Assembly (NCBI RefSeq): GCF_010093595.1
Contig: NW_022985461.1
Span: 528,999-592,998, forward strand
DNA from: Mytilinidion resinicola
Lineage: Eukaryota > Ascomycota > Dothideomycetes > Mytilinidiales > Mytilinidiaceae
DNA length: 64,000 nt
Reading direction: 5' to 3'
Part shown: positions 56,097-64,000 of the stretch, one piece after another
How positions within the stretch are numbered: the stretch's first letter is position 1
Layout: the number at the start of each line of letters is the position of its first letter
Notes under the pieces: model-generated
What the model was told of the DNA's origin: nothing
The model's database searches: none
What the model saw: only the letters and a program-made list of their open reading frames with translations
Position numbers and translations under genes: made by a program

Positions 56097-58208
56097 ATGG
56101 ATGGCGATCCTGCACCGTCGGCGATGAGCACGCCGCAGAACCCTCGCACCTCAGCTGCTCCCAAGAAGACCAAGAAGCCGCAAAGTAAAATTGAAGGAAA
56201 GGGTTCGAAAAAGAATACTGTGAAGACGGCCCCTCCCAAGGTTGCAGCTGCGCAGCCTATGGAAGAGGACGAAAAAGGTATCCTGGCACGTCAAAAGTGA
56301 GTTTTGTTCCCCAGTGATACGCCGGCATCGGAACTATCTAACGAATCACTTAGATTTCTGGCTGAAAAGGACAGGATCGCTGAGATTCGCAAACAACGAG
56401 ACCCGAAGTTGAGGGAAGACATCGCTTGGATGAAGGCGCAGACGGTGGAGAACGATCGCCTGAGGAAGCTCGAGGCTGAGCAGCGTATGGGGAACGATGA
56501 TGGTAAGGATGGTAAAGCGAGCACAGCACGCCCAGTCCTACTTCCACGCCAGGATAGGTTTGTTGGCACTTTCGCCCTAGCTTCAAGCATGCTTGGCACA
56601 CCTCCTCGCCGGCTCAGACTTGTTAACAGGGAGTCTAACTCATCTCGATCCGAAGACATGGACTGGGTCCCATTTCGACCGACCACATCACCTATCGTAA
56701 TAGTTTCTAAGTCCAGAGCGGCTTCCAGCAACCCAGCCCAATCTCGCCAGGCTGCCCAGGCCTCCGATACGGATCACGATATGGCGGATGCTGCATCATC
56801 TCCGGCGAATGCTGGAGCTGTGGCTGCTGCATCTTCAATAATTCGGCCGGCTATCAACGATTCGGCGCCATCTCCCCAGGCGGTACAAGCCCCCGACATG
56901 GATCTTGATATGGCGGACGCTGCAACATCTCCGCCGAGCGATGAAGACACCATTTCTGTGTCTTCCGCAACCTTTCTAGCAACCTCTCTCGAACCTGCTG
57001 TGGTTGTCCCAGCTCAGCCAAAGGAGAGGTCACCTGATGCTAGTGCGAGCACGATCGATATCGGGCAGAGGCTTCAAGCTTTGGAAGAACGATTCAATAT
57101 GTCCTCTACGAGTCTAGATGCCCGACTCCACGTCGTCGAGAGCCACCACGGCCTGGCCTCGAAGTTCATGGCGGCCGTTGAGGAGGACCTCGAAGATGCC
57201 GCGAAGGGATCTGAGAGGTTTCAAGCCTACCGCTACCAGTGTGAGATCGATGGTTTGAAGAAGAAGGAGATGAATTTGCAGAAGGGGAAGACTAACATTG
57301 AGGAGGAGCTGGTCGCGGTGAAGGCACAGCTTGAATTGACGAACTTCGACTTCGCTCAATTCGAGGATATAAAGAACCACGAGGTTGCGGTGTTGCAGGA
57401 GAAGCAAGGGAAATTGGAAACGGAGCTCGCTATTGCGAAAGAGGAGATTGAGAGCATGAAGCGCGAGCGGGAAACTGCGGCCCAGAGCAGCAAGAAGAAA
57501 ATCCAGTCCCAATTGGATACGTATCGGGCTCTTGAGAAGCGACTGGACAAAGAGCGGGGAACCCACAAGTCGGAGTTGCAGACCAAAGACAACATGCTTG
57601 CTGCTTTGAAAGAGAGCGAAGGGAAGCTGAAGGGCGAGATCGATGAAATTAAGATGGCACATGAAGATCATATCCAACAGTTGCAAGCCAGCAAAGACTT
57701 TGAGCTCAAGGAGGCAGCGAAGCGAGAAGAGGAAGCTATCGCGAGGGATAGAAGGATCGGGGAGGCCGAAGTGGAGCAGCTTAAAGAGATGGCGAGGCGG
57801 AATCGACGCGAGTGGCTCGGAACGAAGAAGGACTTTGAGAATCAGGCGCAGGAGTTGGAGCAATCTGGCAAGAACAAGGACGACGAGATCGCACGACTGA
57901 CTTCCGAGCTCCGAAATGTCCAGCAGAGGCTCGATATGACCAGCAACGCTGTTCCTACGGATAGCATCCCTGAGCTCGAGAGACCCCGAAAACGTGTACG
58001 TTGGGAAATGAATGATGAGGAGCTGGATGAGGTGGTCGCTGGACAAGCGGGTCAAGAAGAAGACAAATGCGTCAAATGCCACGGGACTCCCGTTGAACCG
58101 TATTTGACATCCTACTCTCATTTGTATTGCTTGTCCTGCCTAGAAGAAAGAGAATGCCTTTCTTGTGGCGGACAAATCAGCTATTCGGTCCCACGCGCAA
58201 TGACTTAA
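56097..58208 (+). CDS. Coiled-coil protein with RING-like C-terminal Cys cluster
   Basis: Exons 56097-56296 and 56354-58208, 684 residues, 57-bp intron. The N-terminus is basic and disordered (PKKTKKPQSKIEGKGSKK); two similar segments (QAAQASDTDHDMADAASSPA and QAVQAPDMDLDMADAATSPP) form an internal repeat near 200-260. Residues about 300-600 are a long coiled coil (RLQALEERFNMSS, IDGLKKKEMNLQKGKTNIEE, IARLTSELRNVQQRL). After a nuclear-type basic patch (RPRKRVRWEM) comes CVKCHGTPVEP...HLYCLSCLEERECLSC, three CxxC pairs plus a His, like a degenerate RING or zinc ribbon. Function unknown; an E3-like or chromatin role is only a guess. The next gene downstream is similar in design. Confidence 0.72.
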
Positions 58209-59848
58209 CCTTAACCGCAGGAAAGTCTCACTATAGGCTGCGCAACCTCAACACTACGCAGCCTCAACACTGGCGTACTATTCATTAGCTGTCATCGCGA
58301 CCTCACCACCTGGAAGCTCTTTGAAGTGGAATTCGACGATTACGCGCAAGCGGTCAAGTTCTGAGTCACCCACATTAGGATCAATGGGCGCGTTTTGCAC
58401 GAGAGCATCGAATAGGCTACTAGAGGATTTACAGCCAACAATGATTCCATTCACCGCGGTTAATGCATGGTTTACGGCCATGATTGCGAAGGTGGCCCAC
58501 CGCATGAGCGCTCCATATGCCCTACATGTGAGAAGAACGGTCTTCCGTGCCTCTTCCGAAAGGACGACGAGGTTGATAAGCTCTCCTTACTCCCCCGCTT
58601 GCTAGATGTCAACCACCCCGACAAACGCAGTCTTCTCGAGGTTTGGATGAATCCAGCCGCCGCTTCTAGCTGGAACTTGCGAGGCTAATATGGTCACACG
58701 AATGTGACGCTTGGGCTTTAAGAAATCTAGACAATGAGTGGATTGGGAAACTTCAAAGATTTGCCGACTTATTCAAAGGTATGCCTATGGAATCTGCTTC
58801 TTGACGGATCGCCAGTGGAGTTTTTGCGCCCCTGATCCTATTCCCATGCCTATAGCCTGAATTACCTTCATCTTTTTTACTTTCCAGCTCCTTCACATCC
58901 AAGTCCATGAGCCGGAAATGCAAGCTATCTTGAATTCAACCCTTGCAATTTCATTGCCATTTCTTGTCATCTCAATCTTCCATCAAGGCGTGTTGACTTT
59001 CAACCTTGGCTCTAGCCTCCCTAGTTCTTGGGTAAATCCTCTTTCTTAGCATCTCCTTATATCTCCTACATAGATGAAAAGTTCACCACGAACAGGTAAC
59101 TTGACTCACTGGTGCTTGATACAGTCTGATAGGCGTCAACCCAATGTGCGAGATCCGGATGAGATGTGAAATACGCAAAAGCATGAGTTAGTAGAGCCTC
59201 TAATGCGTCCATCAGTCTTCTATCTACGTTTCCTCAGCGTGCCATTATAGATTTAGAAACTATGTCAGGTCCTCAAGAGTGCGAATGAACTAGGCCTTAA
59301 GTAGTCTAAACCGGCCCATCAAGTCACTATTTGTGACGCTTCAGGGTATTGCTAAGAACTTAAGAGGATGCCTTGCTTGTACGATCGCGAATCAGATGGG
59401 CATTTAAATGCTTGCGAGAGACCTGTGTGCACCTTTCCACCGCCGCATAAGGTGCCCTAGCAGGTTCATCAATTATTCATGACGGTGATGATCGGGGCAA
59501 GGAAACATACTTGCGCTCTGGTATCAAGTGAGGTCCTGCGGCTTCACTCTGACCGCCTTTCCAGACCTCAACACCTACCTTTCTAATCCTCAACACCCAC
59601 CTTTCCTATTCTCCAACCTCCGCTGCGGCTATCCTCTTATTCCCATAATCCTCCACTCGGGTCTCGCGCGTGTGCGCTACTACCTCATCATCTTCACACC
59701 CGAACCCTCTAGCCCTCGCCGCAAGCTGATGCCCAACGCGCGGCCTGATCACGACTTCTCACTTCCTTCGGTCATCAGTCGTGCCGTGCACCAATCCATT
59801 CCAGGCCGCCTCATGACATCAGGCTGAAGCAAGATCTCCACGAGAACG
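58209..59848. other. Interval between the two coiled-coil/Cys genes
   Basis: 1.6 kb with a coding relic at 58467-58688 and otherwise no recognised feature; the last 300 bp form a pyrimidine-rich leader. Confidence 0.4.
58467..58688 (+). pseudogene. Relic with C-x2-C-x6-C ... LP ... W signature
   Basis: Open frame reading YGHDCEGGPPHERSICPTCE, then KNGLPCLFRKDDEVDKLSLL and PRLLDVNHPDKRSLLEVW. The Cys spacing and the following LP and Trp match the C-terminus of the coiled-coil protein at 59849-61333 (C-x2-C-x6-C, 13-14 residues, LP, 16 residues, W). No coiled coil is found in frame upstream, so this is taken as the remaining 3' end of a related gene. Confidence 0.45.
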
Positions 59849-61333
59849 ATGGCTCCGCCGCAGCATACGAGAGACTGTGTTTGGGACGGCGAATCGTGGT
59901 CTCATCATGCAGCGGATTGCGTTCTGCATGACGACTCTCTTTCGCCACACGACAGACGTGAGATTGCGCACGCTGGCTCCGCGGGTAAATCCAAGGATGC
60001 CCCCGGACGCACGGTGCAAGAGATGGGCGGTCAAGCTTCCAGGGCGATTACTGGGGATCATAACGGCACCACGGAGGAGGCCAAGGTTAGGAAGAATACT
60101 CCGATCGTCGCCAATGACGTGGCGATGGGAGATGTGGGGAATGAAGATCGCCTAGCTACGATGGAGAGAAGGCTGCAGGCACTGGAGGCACGGGAGAAGC
60201 AGATGTTCAAGAGGAAGAGCGAGTTTGGTGATGAGGGGAAGCATGAAGATGATGAGATCAAGCCGGACATGGAGCAGAGGCTGCGTCTGCTGGCGGAGAT
60301 CGATGGTCTGAAGGGGCAGCTTCGGGCTAGGCAAGAGGAAGGTCTCAAGAGTGAGGAAGAGCTTGCTGCGGCGAAGGGTACTATTGCAAATCAAGAGAAG
60401 GAGATCGAGATTCTCAGGAGATCCTTGAAAGCGCAGAAAGAGGAAGGTTGCAAGGAGATGGAATCTTTCAAGACAAGTAAGGATGTAGAGATCCTAGAGA
60501 TGAAAAAGTCAAAGGAGGCAGAGCTCAAAGACCTCCAGACGTGCATGGATGAGAAGCTCAGACAACTCGAATTGGACATGGATGAAGAAATCTGCGACTT
60601 GAAATCTGATCTCAAAGAAGTCGAGGAAGACAAGGATGACTTGGAGGAAGAAATATACGACTTGAAAAAGAAGCTCAAAGCTACCAACGAAAAGAACAAT
60701 GGCTTGGAGGTAATGCTGTCCTCGATAAAGGATGCTGTCAACAGAGATGAGTCTGCGAGATCGGCCAAGCGGCCTAGGATCGACTCGGGGCCCCGTAAAG
60801 GTGCAATGCCTGTTTCCCCGTTTGCCACTAAATCACCTCTCCCAGCTACAGAAACGTCTTTCGAAAAGCTTCGTGAGAGCTATCCCGGTATTAAGTTCAT
60901 TGCGCAAGTTGGGAACTTGATGTGGTCCGGTCCACAACTTCCAGAATGCTTGCACACTCCACTGCTCGACTTCGTGCAGGATATCGTGCAACGTCGCAAA
61001 TTCCTGACAAAGGGTGATTCTCGGAGACACGAAGTATTTACTAATCCGCGAAGAGTGTCTAGCTGTGTGGGCCAAATGACGGCTCATACTACATCTGTCT
61101 CAATATGGCCAAAATCCCAGCCAAGAAAGCGAGCTTGCTACCGGTGCTCTAAGAGGCAAAGCCTCTGTGTCATAGTCAATGCAGAGTCCGACTCGAAAGA
61201 TTTTATTGTGTTGCCTCTGATGAAAGAACTTCGGATCACCTCTGATTACAAGAACATCGACATGTGGATATGCCAGAAGTCGGACGATATTCGTACACCA
61301 ATCCTCGCGGACTACAATCACTGGGAGCCTTGA
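59849..61333 (+). CDS. Coiled-coil protein with C-x2-C-x6-C C-terminal motif
   Basis: Single-exon frame of 494 residues. After about 90 mixed residues, a coiled coil spans about 95-305 (RLATMERRLQALEAREKQM, EIDGLKGQLRARQEEGLKSE, EEIYDLKKKLKATNEKNNGL). A basic patch (SAKRPRIDSGPRKGA) resembles a nuclear signal. The C-terminal 150 residues are globular in character and contain RACYRCSKRQSLC (C-x2-C-x6-C), then VLPLMKELR and MWICQKSDD. Half of a Zn2Cys6-type cluster is the nearest known pattern, but the second Cys triad is absent. The arrangement resembles the gene at 56097-58208 (coiled coil, basic patch, Cys-rich end); shared phrases such as RLQALE and EIDGLK suggest distant paralogy. Function unknown. 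Confidence 0.72.
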   Translation: MAPPQHTRDCVWDGESWSHHAADCVLHDDSLSPHDRREIAHAGSAGKSKDAPGRTVQEMGGQASRAITGDHNGTTEEAKVRKNTPIVANDVAMGDVGNEDRLATMERRLQALEAREKQMFKRKSEFGDEGKHEDDEIKPDMEQRLRLLAEIDGLKGQLRARQEEGLKSEEELAAAKGTIANQEKEIEILRRSLKAQKEEGCKEMESFKTSKDVEILEMKKSKEAELKDLQTCMDEKLRQLELDMDEEICDLKSDLKEVEEDKDDLEEEIYDLKKKLKATNEKNNGLEVMLSSIKDAVNRDESARSAKRPRIDSGPRKGAMPVSPFATKSPLPATETSFEKLRESYPGIKFIAQVGNLMWSGPQLPECLHTPLLDFVQDIVQRRKFLTKGDSRRHEVFTNPRRVSSCVGQMTAHTTSVSIWPKSQPRKRACYRCSKRQSLCVIVNAESDSKDFIVLPLMKELRITSDYKNIDMWICQKSDDIRTPILADYNHWEP

Positions 61334-63560
61334 CGGGGAGTGACGGAAATGGGAGGAGGAATCGTACCACGCGAGATCTTATCGAAAAGCGATTGTTATA
61401 ATTGCTTTCATTTTGACATTTTGCCTCGCAATTTTCGCAATGTTTTTTGTTCTCTCATTTTCCTATTCTACACCTGGTCATTTTCCATTCTATCTCCAAA
61501 TCTCATCACCCATTCTCAAAACTGAAGCTATTTCAAGGTTAAAAGTCAGCGACACATCCATCAGGTAGTCAAAAGCTTCTTAGAATTTCTTTTAGACAAT
61601 CCTATCTCTACATAGTGCCTCATTAGATGTCTATGCACACTGCTAACCCACTGTTTATGACAGCTCAGAATCTTCGTGAAACCGACTGAAGACATCGTCA
61701 CTACGCATGGATTCAGGACTCGATTTGAGAAGCCCAGATGTTTGCATCTCTTACCCACTCAAAGTCAGATATGCGGGAGACTGTCGACGACGTGAGTACA
61801 CCGCCACTCTGCGGCTAAGTCCGAAGGCATACGATATTTTCCTCATCCTCCACTTCATACTCATACTCTCAGGCGGCTCTTGGGGTAGCAAGACATTTCC
61901 ACTGAGCATGGATATAGGGCCTAATCAAAAATGTCCTATGCCAGGAACACTACCTTGCCTTCGTCGCCGCCCCAAGATGGAAAGCTGGTCACGTGCCCGA
62001 TCCGATTCGCAAAAGGGATGCTCTATGGTACTTGGCCGGCGTTGCCCACAGTCTTTCTGTGGCGGCCTTCTTCATGTCATTCTCCCACCTCTTGACCGCA
62101 TGTCGCCTCCGTCTCAAGATGTGGACACAGAAGGTAAATCAAAGATAGCGTCTTCCTGGCCTGGCGGTAATTGCACTTAGAAATTTCAAAATCCGACCAT
62201 CGATTTCTCCGCAACCTTTAACGCCTAGCTGTTTTCATAGAGGTATAGGTAGGGCCCCGTTTCTCGAGATATTATCAAGGCACATAATACTACAGTCAAG
62301 ATCTTTTCCATCTTCCTCAGACGCAGACATGATAGCAAACGTTGCGTTATCGAACCACTGCTCCAAATGCTTAAGTATGGGTAGACCGTTGCGATCAGAC
62401 ACCAGATCGCCCTGGGGTCGCCCGTTTCTTCGCCGAACAGGTTTTTTGCGTTCTTTTCGCCGATCTTGTCTGGAACTATGTGAGCGGCTCTAACGTGGTC
62501 GGCAAGTTGCCATACACCGCTTATAACGCACTAGGCCTCTTTGTAAGGTCCCTTCTCTCTTATGAGCATTGTAGCGGTTCAGCAAGCGCGTTCTGAAGTT
62601 TTTTCGAAGTTTTTTCCGTGCATACTCGTTTATCACTTTTTGACGTGGCCTCGTAGGCTTTCAAAATCGCAGATCTGATGTAACAATTGATGCAATCGGA
62701 ATTTGGCTGCTTCTTGGCTCATCGAATATCTGATAACTGGGCTACTCCTGACGGCGGTATGGTAGAGCAAGATGGAGCCTGTACGAAGGCGAATCCATGT
62801 GCCGAAATTTACAGCTTGTAAAACCAACGTTGAGCTTCATGCAGCGGAAACTAGGCAGCATTTTGACTGGCTGGCTATTTGGCAGATGGGCTACCTCTGA
62901 CGGTGGCATTGAGCAAGCAAGATTCGAACTCAAGCGCTGCTATATTGGGTGCCCAAACTTATGGCCTAGCACTGTCTCAAAATCGTCACACTTTCGCGAA
63001 GGACCTGCGGAAGTAGCAGCACAGTCGATGTGCCCCTTGATATGGCAGAGTATTCCATCATGTACCTGTGTATCGCGCAGATTAAGTATGCTCGGAAGGT
63101 TATGCGCGTAGTTAAGAGCCTAAGACGATTCCTCTTGCGGGCTGCTGCGAGATTAGCAGTTTAGCCGAAGGACGTTTGGATACGTTATAGTATCAGCAAA
63201 TTGACTATGGATGTTAACTAAGTTCTAGTGTCGTGGTGAAGTTCTTGGTGAGTAGCATCTTCCTTGGGAGTCAGGACTTATGTTTTGGCGCTAGGCCTCG
63301 AATCGCGACCGTAGGACTATGATGTCATAACTGATTTTCACGCGTTACTAGAAGGCTCCGGCACTTTGCAACCTTGTAGAAGACACCAGTGTAGCATTCG
63401 TAGCGCGACGCGTAGCACGTGGCAGTCACCGGATCTCTACGCTCCACCAAAAGACTCCTGAACTCCACAAAGAAGAGGTTGATGCCATAGGAAAAGGGGT
63501 CACTATCGCGGTGCGTGCGTTACTATGTATATTCTTTTCTTTTCGACAATTCGTCCTGGC
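61334..63560. other. Decayed, gene-poor interval
   Basis: No intact gene. Coding-like fragments without assignable family: minus strand near 62000-62150 (RHAVKRWENDMKKAATERLW) and plus strand near 62420-62545 (VARFFAEQVFCVLFADLVWN). Two diverged similar stretches at about 62690-62780 and 62845-62930 share GGGCTAC.TCTGACGG and GAGCAAG. A T-loop-like GAGTTCGAATC occurs on the minus strand near 62925. Confidence 0.4.
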
Positions 63561-63870
63561 TCAGGAGAAGTACAGGTCCTCCACCTTATCCTCTGGAAGA
63601 CCATTCATTAACTCTCCATGCATGAGCCCGTACACATAGCACCCTCCAATGAATCGACTTCCTTCTCCGATTTTGCGAACCACATACAGCACTCTCCCTC
63701 CGAACATGCAGTAAATCTCATCCCCAACCGCGGCACGCAGAGGAGCTAGACCGATGAAACCGTTCGAAGGTAGCGCGAAGATCTTGTCTCGAGGATTGGT
63801 AGCTTCGGCAGCACGCATTCGCACGAGTAATGTTTCTATAGATGTCTCCTTGTCGCTTTGCTCCCCAAAA
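63561..63870 (-). pseudogene. HET-domain protein fragment with internal deletion
   Basis: The minus-strand frame reads ETSIETLLVRMRAAEATNPR, then DKIFALPSNGFIGLAPLRAA and VGDEIYCMFGGRVLYVV, ending HGELMNGLPEDKVEDLYFS. The first part contains the conserved PRDKIFAL of heterokaryon-incompatibility (HET) proteins; the second is their usual C-terminus (GD.I...FGG.V...R, F.GG.YV.GLMHGE). In full proteins these are roughly 200-300 residues apart, so the middle has been lost while the frame is kept. The start is not identifiable; a G-rich stretch precedes it. Confidence 0.65.
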
Positions 63871-64000
63871 AAAGATAAGTGTAGACTTCCCCCGCCCCCG
63901 CCCCTGACCTGACGGCGAGACAGATATGCGTCTCGTACGGCCGAAATCGCTAGGACAGGCTAATGGATTTCCATATTTCCCTTCGATGTGAGGTAAAAAA

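Noticed and set aside
56350..58121. 335-residue minus-strand frame over the coiled-coil gene
   Set aside because: Leu/Arg-rich shadow of Glu/Lys-rich coiled-coil codons.
61707..62180. 157-residue plus-strand frame
   Set aside because: Cys/Arg/Pro mix with no domain; the minus strand of the same stretch looks more protein-like but is interrupted.
62790..63111. 104-residue plus-strand frame covering a T-loop-like sequence
   Set aside because: Overlaps diverged repeats and has no recognisable domain; a tRNA cloverleaf could not be formed either.

Overview
This window is nuclear DNA of a filamentous ascomycete (Pezizomycotina). The evidence is short spliceosomal introns (mostly 45-120 bp, GT...AG, often with a CTAAC-like branch site), housekeeping orthologues typical of the group (MED14, ATG22, GDT1, LSC2, ASF1, SKT5/CHS4, HOP2, GUP1, ARP4, PUP1, NUP159), and fungal-specific families (a NACHT-ankyrin NLR-like protein with a HeLo-like N-terminus, a HET-domain relic, UstYa/DUF3328, DUF6604). 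The class cannot be fixed from the sequence alone.

Layout. 1-1642 (-): 5' part of MED14. 2606-3199: two inverted copies of a small terminal-inverted-repeat element. 3587-5938 (+): ATG22. 6744-8604 (-): a telobox Myb protein whose first intron contains telomere-like repeats. 9486-11178 (+): GDT1. 12950-14575: a decayed UstYa-like gene. 14576-15860 (+): GH53 galactanase. 16047-17805 (-): an amidase with several single-base frame breaks. 18586-19882 (+): thiolase. 20590-22115 (-): LSC2, divergent from a DUF3245-like nuclear protein (22364-23192, +). 23637-28066 (+): NLR-like gene with about 15 near-identical ankyrin repeats and an out-of-frame tail. 28067-29134: gene-poor. 29135-30194 (-): ASF1. 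30195-33248: gene-poor, with a perfect hairpin, CACGTG boxes and a DUF6604 stub. 33249-36227 (+): SKT5. 36670-37735 (+): HOP2. 38004-38594 (-): small secreted protein. 39618-41176 (-): coiled-coil protein. 42162-44247 (-): GUP1, divergent from ARP4 (44525-46149, +). 46466-47379 (-): PUP1, divergent from NUP159 (47865-52233, +). 52625-54361 (-): pantothenate kinase. 56097-61333 (+): two coiled-coil proteins with Cys-rich C-termini, and a relic of the same kind between them. 61334-64000: decayed DNA ending in an internally deleted HET-protein fragment.

How it fits together. Most genes are unlinked housekeeping functions: transcription and chromatin (MED14, ASF1, ARP4), nuclear pore, proteasome, autophagy/vacuole, Golgi ion transport, mitochondrial TCA cycle, CoA synthesis, wall chitin, GPI-lipid remodelling and meiosis. 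They often sit in divergent pairs with 250-490 bp shared promoters. Between them are accessory patches where genes are broken (UstYa, amidase, NLR tail, DUF6604 stub, HET fragment, Cys-finger relic) and where small repeat elements sit. The most unusual observations are the telomere-like array inside an intron of a telobox gene, the C-x2-C-x6-C ... LP ... W signature shared by a coiled-coil gene and a nearby relic, the repeat turnover and frame break in the NLR gene, and a 12-nt terminal exon that alone encodes the SKT5 CaaX box.
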